Shown here in pieces: positions 14,981-18,738 of a DNA stretch of 18,738 nt. A program made the translations under genes and the position numbers. Source of the stretch: Betaproteobacteria bacterium (GTDB lineage Bacteria; Pseudomonadota; Gammaproteobacteria; Burkholderiales; Casimicrobiaceae). The DNA lies in contig PLYG01000256.1 of assembly GCA_003153335.1 (NCBI GenBank), forward strand, positions 1 through 18,738, read 5' to 3'. Under the pieces are notes generated by a model. It saw only the letters and a list, made by a program, of their open reading frames with translations, did no database searches and was not told where the DNA came from. Each line of letters starts with the position of its first letter. The first letter of the stretch is position 1.

Positions 14981-16383
14981 TCATGGGTGATCTGGCATTC
15001 ACCGGAGAACGCTTCCTGCCCGTTTGTCAGGGCGAGATCTGGCTTGAACATTGGCATCGTTACCATTTCGTGGCCTCGATGGCGCGGGACCGGCGCGTCC
15101 TCGACGTGGCCTCGGGCGAAGGTTACGGCAGCGCGCTGCTGGCATTGACCGCACGCGAAGTCGTCGGCGTCGATGCGGCAGCCGATGCGATCGCGCACGC
15201 CCGGACCGCGTACAAGGACAAACGAAACCTGCGTTTTGTCAGCGCCGATTGCTCCGCGCTTCCTTTCCCTGACGCGGCATTCGATCTGGTGGTGTCATTT
15301 GAAACCATCGAACACATCACGGCCCAGCGCGAGTTTCTCGCCGAGATCAGGCGCGTGCTGGCGCCTGGCGGACTGCTACTGCTCTCCTCGCCCAATAAGG
15401 CCGAATACTGCGACCGCCGAAGTTACGCCAATCCATTTCACGTCGCCGAGTTGTATCGCGATGAACTGCGCGCGCTGCTCGACGAATTCTTTCCCCACAC
15501 CGCCTGGTACGGCCAGAGCCTGGGTTTTTGCTCGACCATCGCCGCGGAAGGAGCCACGACTTCCGGAACCGGTAAACTCGTCGACACCGGATCGTCCGTC
15601 GCAGCGCTGCCCACTCCCGTCAGGGGCACCGGAAAGGAGCCGTTGTATTACCTTGTTGGCTGCGCGTTGTCGCCATCGCCGTTGACCGCGCTGGACAAGA
15701 CCTTTTCGGTGCTCGGCGATCCCGAAGACACCGTATACCGCGATTACCAGGAGACGTACCGCAAGTTTGTTGCGGCGTCCGAAGCCGTCAAGGTTTTCCG
15801 CGAGCGCGAAGCCAGGCACGAAAAGGATTTGGCCGAAGCCGGCCAAGCGGCGCAGGTCAGTCTCGACGCCGCGCAGGGAAGTGTGGACATCGCGCTTGCA
15901 CGCATCGCCACGGTCGAGGCCCAACGCGCTGCGGCGTTGGCACAAAGCGCCGAGTCGCGGGCAAAAAACGAAGCGCTGCAGGTAGGGTACGCAGCGTTGC
16001 ACTCCGGACACTCCGCGCTGAAGAACGAGCATGAAACGTCAAAGGCCGAGATTGGCCGCCTGCAGACGCAGGCTGCCGACCTCAAGGCCCTCACCGCGAC
16101 CCTGGGGGCGACACTGCACGCAGCCCAACAAGCCGCGCTGCGCCTGACCGGCGCTTTGCACGAGGCACACTCCCGCTATCAGGCTGCGCTCGACGCGGCG
16201 CATGGCATGAACGAAAAACTCGTGAAGGCCGCGGCTGAAGCGCTGCATCGCCATCAGGAAGAGCGCGCCCGGCGCGACGCCGGAATGGCCAAATTGCAAA
16301 GAACGCTCGCTCTGCAGGAGATGGAACTCGCGCGCCGCACCGGGTGGCGCTGGCGGCTGCGGCCGCCCTGGCCACGGGATTAG
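14977..16383 (+). CDS. SAM-dependent methyltransferase with C-terminal coiled coil
   Basis: The 468-residue protein starts with FTGERFLP and EIWLEHWHRYHF, a lead-in common to surface-glycan methyltransferases. A class I SAM-binding domain follows: motif I VLDVASGEGYGSALLA (Asp43), VVGVDAAAD with the ribose-binding acidic residue (Asp66), SADCSALPFPDAAFDLVVSF, and IRRVLAPGGLLLLSSPNK. The domain ends near residue 245. From about 262 to 450 it is an Ala-rich coiled coil, including a short heptad run (ALQVGYA, ALHSGHS, ALKNEHE). The tail is rich in Trp and Arg (RRTGWRWRLRPPW) and could bind membrane. The layout recalls WbdD, which caps O-antigen chains and sets their length through a coiled coil, but no kinase domain is visible here. 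The ATG overlaps the GT2 stop as ATGA. A second ATG lies 6 bases on. The acceptor is unknown. Confidence 0.87.
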   Translation: MIMGDLAFTGERFLPVCQGEIWLEHWHRYHFVASMARDRRVLDVASGEGYGSALLALTAREVVGVDAAADAIAHARTAYKDKRNLRFVSADCSALPFPDAAFDLVVSFETIEHITAQREFLAEIRRVLAPGGLLLLSSPNKAEYCDRRSYANPFHVAELYRDELRALLDEFFPHTAWYGQSLGFCSTIAAEGATTSGTGKLVDTGSSVAALPTPVRGTGKEPLYYLVGCALSPSPLTALDKTFSVLGDPEDTVYRDYQETYRKFVAASEAVKVFREREARHEKDLAEAGQAAQVSLDAAQGSVDIALARIATVEAQRAAALAQSAESRAKNEALQVGYAALHSGHSALKNEHETSKAEIGRLQTQAADLKALTATLGATLHAAQQAALRLTGALHEAHSRYQAALDAAHGMNEKLVKAAAEALHRHQEERARRDAGMAKLQRTLALQEMELARRTGWRWRLRPPWPRD

Positions 16384-16438
16384 CTTCGTCCCGTTGTACG
16401 GCGCCGAACCGGCCAGGGCGCCGGGGCCCAAGTCCGAG

Positions 16439-16468
16439 TTGGACAGCCCGCGGCTTACGGCGCATAAT
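16439..16468 (+). promoter_or_regulatory. Candidate promoter for yciB-bolA-ppiC
   Basis: TTGGAC (16439-16444) and CATAAT (16463-16468, 5/6 match) are separated by 18 bases in the 96-base gap before yciB. Transcription would start about 4-6 bases before the yciB ATG, so the mRNA would be nearly leaderless. The -35 match is only 3/6. The gap also holds a loose CGGCGC/GCGCCG inverted repeat (16399-16423) with no T-run. Confidence 0.4.
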
Positions 16469-16479
16469 GCGCCCCGCCC

Positions 16480-17052
16480 ATGAAGCTTCTGTTCGAATTC
16501 CTCCCCCTGATCCTGTTTTTCGTTGCCTTCAAGTGGCAGGGGATTTATATCGCCACCGGTGTCGCCATCGCGGCCGCGGTGTTGCAGTTCGCGTGGATGA
16601 CAGTGCGCGGCAAGCCCATCAGCACCATGCAGTGGATCAGCGTGGGTGTGATCGTGGTGTTCGGGGGGGCGACCCTGTTGCTGCACGATGACCGTTTCAT
16701 TCGCTGGAAGCCGACAGTGCTGTACTGGGTTTGCGCCGCAACGCTGCTTGTCGGGCGGGTCTTTTTCAAGGCAATCTGGCTGCAAAAGGTCATGCCGAAA
16801 GAGGAACTGGTGCTGCCGGAATCCGTGTGGATCCGGCTGACCTGGGCCTGGATCGTATTTTTCCTGGCGATGGGGTGCCTGAATCTCTACGTCGGGTTCA
16901 ACTATTCGCTCGATACGTGGGCCAACTTCAAGGTCTGGTGGAGCATGGGCATCATTCTCGCCTTCAGCCTGGCACAGGGCGTCTATATGGCGCGCCATCT
17001 GCCCAGCGAAGACCAGGTGGCGCCCGCGTCGCCGCCGCCTCCGACCCCATGA
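16480..17052 (+). CDS. yciB: Septation protein A / inner-membrane protein YciB
   Basis: The 190-residue polytopic inner-membrane protein has about five hydrophobic segments, opening LLFEFLPLILFFVAFKWQGIYIATG. Strong YciB marks are FGGATLLLHDDRFIRWKPTV, LYWVCAATLLVG, WIRLTWAWIVFFLAMGCLN and the C-terminal DTWANFKVWWSMG. YciB (IspZ/IspA in other naming) takes part in cell division and envelope upkeep in proteobacteria and is linked to intracellular spread in Shigella. The length is normal, with a Pro-rich tail (PASPPPPTP). The ATG follows a candidate promoter so closely that the leader may be only a few bases. It ends in an ATGA overlap with the bolA-family gene. The order yciB-bolA-ppiC recurs in betaproteobacteria. 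Confidence 0.95.
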   Translation: MKLLFEFLPLILFFVAFKWQGIYIATGVAIAAAVLQFAWMTVRGKPISTMQWISVGVIVVFGGATLLLHDDRFIRWKPTVLYWVCAATLLVGRVFFKAIWLQKVMPKEELVLPESVWIRLTWAWIVFFLAMGCLNLYVGFNYSLDTWANFKVWWSMGIILAFSLAQGVYMARHLPSEDQVAPASPPPPTP

Positions 17053-17315
17053 ACCTTGTCCAGGCGATACGTGCACGTCTCGCCCCCCTCACCCCCGCCA
17101 CAGTCGAGCTGGCTGACGACAGCGCGGACCACGCCGGGCACGCGGAGGCACTGCGTCACGGCGGCGGGCACTTTTCGCTGACCATCGTGTCGGAAGCATT
17201 CGTGGGACAATCGCGGGTTCGCCGGCATCAGACGGTTTACGCGCTGCTGTCCGATTTAATCCCGGGGGAAATCCACGCCTTGCAACTGCGTACCCTGACT
17301 CCGGACGAGTTTTAA
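17049..17315 (+). CDS. bolA: BolA-family protein
   Basis: This 88-residue protein has the BolA fold marks: GGGHFSLTIVSEAFVGQSRV, then RRHQTVYALL with the conserved His, and HALQLRTLTPDEF at the end. BolA proteins pair with monothiol glutaredoxins to handle iron-sulfur clusters in the cytoplasm. E. coli BolA also binds DNA and affects cell shape. The N-terminal part (VELADDSADHAGHAE) has His residues in the loop that helps bind the cluster in BolA-glutaredoxin pairs. The ATG at 17049 overlaps the yciB stop as ATGA; the frame is open further upstream to 16731 but only over yciB. No glutaredoxin gene is in the window. The family is certain; whether it is the BolA or another subgroup is less so. 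Confidence 0.9.
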   Translation: MNLVQAIRARLAPLTPATVELADDSADHAGHAEALRHGGGHFSLTIVSEAFVGQSRVRRHQTVYALLSDLIPGEIHALQLRTLTPDEF

Positions 17316-17334
17316 CTTCAACAGGAAAGAAACC

Positions 17335-18198
17335 ATGATCAAATCCAGAATCAGCATTCTCTTACTCGCGATAGCGGCCATGGCAGCGACCGGCTCGGCG
17401 CTGGCGCAGGACGCGGCGAAGAAGGCCGCGCCCAAACCCGCGGCCAAGGCCGCGGATGCCGCACCGGCCCCCGCAACAACAAGCCCGGCGAAGGACTCCT
17501 CAGCCAAGGAAGTGTATCCGCAGAGCCACTTCGACTACCTGCTCAAGGAACGTCTGGCAACGGGACAGGCCGTCGACTCGCCGCAGTTGCGCGAAATGAT
17601 CCGCGACGAACTGATCAATCGCGAACTGGTGATACGCGAAGCGAAGAAAAAGGGCATGGACAAGGATCCCATCCTCAAGGCCAGCATGGAACTCAATGCC
17701 CAGACCGTGCTTGTCCGCGCCTACATGCAGGACTATGTCCGCGCCAACCCACCAACCGACGAACAGCTGAAAAAGGATTACGAAGCGATCAAGGCCACGC
17801 TGGGCAACAAGGAATACCGCGCCCGCCATATCCTGGTCGACAAGGAAGACGACGCGAAGGAAATCATCAGCCAGTTGCAAAAAGGCGAAAAGTTCGAAAA
17901 ACTGGCCGAGCGCTCCAAGGATCCCGGCTCCAAGGACAAGGGCGGCGACCTGGATTGGGCATCACCCGTCAATTTCGCCAAGCCGTTCTCCGATGCCATG
18001 GTCGCGCTGCAAAAAGGCAAGTTCACGCCTACGCCGGTGCAGACACAGTTTGGCTGGCACGTGATCCAGCTCGATGACGTCCGCGACACCAAGGCGCCAT
18101 CGTACGAAGAAGTCAAGCAGAATCTGACACAGCGCGCGCAAGGTGTGGCGGTGGAAAAGCATCTGGCCGATCTGCGCACCAAGGCCGCCATCAAATAG
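17335..18198 (+). CDS. Periplasmic parvulin-type peptidyl-prolyl isomerase
   Basis: The 287-residue exported PPIase has a signal peptide at residues 1-24 (ending GSALA before QDAA), then an Ala/Lys/Pro-rich linker to about residue 60. A SurA/PrsA-like helical N-domain follows (SHFDYLLKERLATGQAVDSP, MIRDELINRELVIREAKKKG). The rotamase domain spans about 160-255: YRARHILVDKEDDAKEII, FEKLAERSKDPGSKDKGGDL, FSDAMVALQKGKFTPTPVQT and FGWHVIQLDDVR. It catalyses cis-trans isomerisation of prolyl bonds and acts as a chaperone for envelope proteins. A good ribosome binding site (AGGAAAG, 17323-17329) lies before the ATG. It closes the yciB-bolA operon and is followed by a strong terminator. The order of domains fits PpiC/PrsA-like proteins in betaproteobacteria. 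Confidence 0.93.
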   Translation: MIKSRISILLLAIAAMAATGSALAQDAAKKAAPKPAAKAADAAPAPATTSPAKDSSAKEVYPQSHFDYLLKERLATGQAVDSPQLREMIRDELINRELVIREAKKKGMDKDPILKASMELNAQTVLVRAYMQDYVRANPPTDEQLKKDYEAIKATLGNKEYRARHILVDKEDDAKEIISQLQKGEKFEKLAERSKDPGSKDKGGDLDWASPVNFAKPFSDAMVALQKGKFTPTPVQTQFGWHVIQLDDVRDTKAPSYEEVKQNLTQRAQGVAVEKHLADLRTKAAIK

Positions 18199-18240
18199 GG
18201 ACAGCTTGTCGTCTCGCGCAAGTTCCGCGAAAGTCTGGAG

Positions 18241-18271
18241 AGAAAGCAGGCCGCACGGCCTGCTTTCTTTT
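18241..18271 (+). terminator. Rho-independent terminator after the PPIase gene
   Basis: A perfect 13-bp inverted repeat, AGAAAGCAGGCCG and CGGCCTGCTTTCT, around a two-base CA centre (the real loop would open one or two pairs), ends in a T-rich run (TTTCTTTT). It lies 42 bases after the PPIase stop. It is the clearest terminator in the window and separates the yciB operon from the transporter gene. Confidence 0.93.
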
Positions 18272-18322
18272 GTCGAACGATGAGGGCAACGGTGCCCAGC
18301 TATTCCGGGCTCCGTGCCGCCA

Positions 18323-18331
18323 TGTTATGCT
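18323..18331 (+). promoter_or_regulatory. Candidate extended -10 promoter for tctB
   Basis: TGTTATGCT (18323-18331) matches the extended -10 form TGnTATnnT. TTCCGG 17 bases upstream is a weak -35. A second possible element, TTGACG at 18331-18336, would be a good -35 but has no convincing -10 at 16-18 bases. Either way, transcription would begin 25-60 bases before the tctB ATG. Confidence 0.35.
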
Positions 18332-18360
18332 TGACGATATACAAAAAAACATCAGCGTAG

Positions 18361-18376
18361 TTGATCTTAAGATCAA
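18361..18376 (+). promoter_or_regulatory. Perfect 16-bp palindrome in the tctB leader, possible operator
   Basis: TTGATCTT is followed directly by its reverse complement AAGATCAA. The palindrome stops 4 bases before the AGGAGGAG ribosome binding site (18381-18388). AT-rich symmetric sites of this size are typical for dimeric repressors. It could also occlude ribosome access if folded in RNA, though a hairpin without loop bases would be strained. No regulator gene is visible nearby. Confidence 0.55.
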
Positions 18377-18396
18377 TTACAGGAGGAGATTTCCGG

Positions 18397-18738
18397 ATGA
18401 AAATAACGCACCCGAAGGATTTCTATGCGGGGCTGATGTTTTTTCTGTTCGGCCTCGCCGCCTTGTTGCTGGCGTTCGAATATCCGCTGGGCACCGCCGC
18501 CAGGATGGGCCCCGGCTACTTTCCGCGCGTCCTGGGTGGCATCATGATGTTTCTCGGGTTCACACTTTCGGCATGGTCATTCAGGCTCAAGGGTGATCCG
18601 ATCACCCCGTATGCGTGGAAGGCCATCGGACTGGTGCTGGGCGGTGTCTGTGTGTTCGGCGTCATTGTCATCCAGACCGGACTGGTGATTGCGACCACCG
18701 CGCTGATCGTCATCACCGGGCTGGCAAGCAAGGAATTC
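18397..18738 (+). CDS. tctB: Tripartite tricarboxylate transporter TctB-family protein, N-terminal part
   Basis: The 114 visible residues of an inner-membrane protein start MKITHPKDFYAGLMFFLFG, followed by FEYPLGTAARMGPGYFPRVL. The second stretch is the TctB-family signature (a G-x-x-x-x-MGPGYFP run). Three to four hydrophobic segments follow, and the window ends inside the protein; full-length members are about 150 residues. TctB is the small membrane subunit of the TTT uptake systems, which use a periplasmic binding protein (TctC) and a large membrane subunit (TctA) to import tri- or dicarboxylates. tctA is expected next, outside the window. A strong ribosome binding site (AGGAGGAG) lies 8 bases before the ATG. 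No tctC gene lies upstream, so the binding protein must be encoded elsewhere. The substrate is unknown. Confidence 0.9.
   Translation, partial: MKITHPKDFYAGLMFFLFGLAALLLAFEYPLGTAARMGPGYFPRVLGGIMMFLGFTLSAWSFRLKGDPITPYAWKAIGLVLGGVCVFGVIVIQTGLVIATTALIVITGLASKEF

Noticed and set aside
11278..16383. Glycan cassette as a recently acquired island
   Set aside because: No integrase, tRNA edge, insertion sequence or direct repeats are seen, and its base composition looks like that of the flanking genes.
16399..16423. CGGCGC/GCGCCG inverted repeat after the methyltransferase as a terminator
   Set aside because: The loop is 13 bases, the stem only 6, and there is no T-run. Such repeats are expected by chance in GC-rich DNA.
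16039..17076. 345-codon minus-strand open frame opposite the methyltransferase end and yciB
   Set aside because: Low-complexity Pro/His/Gln-rich translation with no family match that I recognise. yciB on the plus strand is certain.
18733..18738. Window ends exactly at GAATTC, a possible clone boundary
   Set aside because: A single six-base site can occur by chance, and the tctB frame reads through it normally. There is no vector-like sequence at either edge.

Overview
The window is high-GC, tightly packed bacterial DNA of betaproteobacterial type (Burkholderiales- or Rhodocyclales-like). That placement is inferred from gene orders: mltG-tmk-holB-pilZ-tatD, a type II secretion (T2SS) run gspG to gspN, yciB-bolA-ppiC, and a TctB-type transporter gene. 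There are no rRNA or tRNA genes, insertion sequences or CRISPR arrays, and no stretch over 300 bases lacks a gene. Both window edges cut through genes.

Left part (1-5050). The end of an NlpC/P60 cell-wall peptidase gene meets a leftward operon read as mltG, tmk, holB, pilZ, tatD, ankyrin-repeat protein. It joins septal murein processing, dTMP synthesis, the clamp-loader delta' subunit, a type IV pilus PilZ protein, a TatD nuclease and an exported ankyrin protein. The order matches the Pseudomonas cluster that names pilZ.

Middle (5022-11184). A rightward operon starts from a promoter whose TATAAT overlaps a TATAAT on the opposite strand. It encodes the T2SS pseudopilins GspG, H, I, J and K, then the inner-membrane assembly proteins GspL, M and N. 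Most junctions are ATGA or TGATG overlaps. gspC, D, E and F are not here, so the outer-membrane and ATPase parts must lie elsewhere. A membrane acyltransferase-like gene of the DUF1624 (heparan-alpha-glucosaminide N-acetyltransferase-like) family is coupled to gspN.

Glycan cassette (11278-16383). Three overlapping genes encode a GT4 glycosyltransferase with a long coiled coil, a tandem double GT2 glycosyltransferase, and a SAM methyltransferase with a long coiled coil and a Trp/Arg-rich tail. This is the most unusual part of the window. The GT4 coiled coil is eight 14-residue units, each with an Arg-Asn pair that puts Asn at every second core a position. The architecture recalls WbdD-type systems, in which a methyltransferase and a coiled coil set polysaccharide chain length. 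I infer a surface-glycan assembly complex of unknown product.

Right part (16439-18738). yciB, a bolA-family gene and a periplasmic parvulin-type PPIase gene form a unit that ends in a strong intrinsic terminator. After it comes a tctB-family gene, cut by the window edge, with its own leader carrying a perfect 16-bp palindrome and a strong ribosome binding site.
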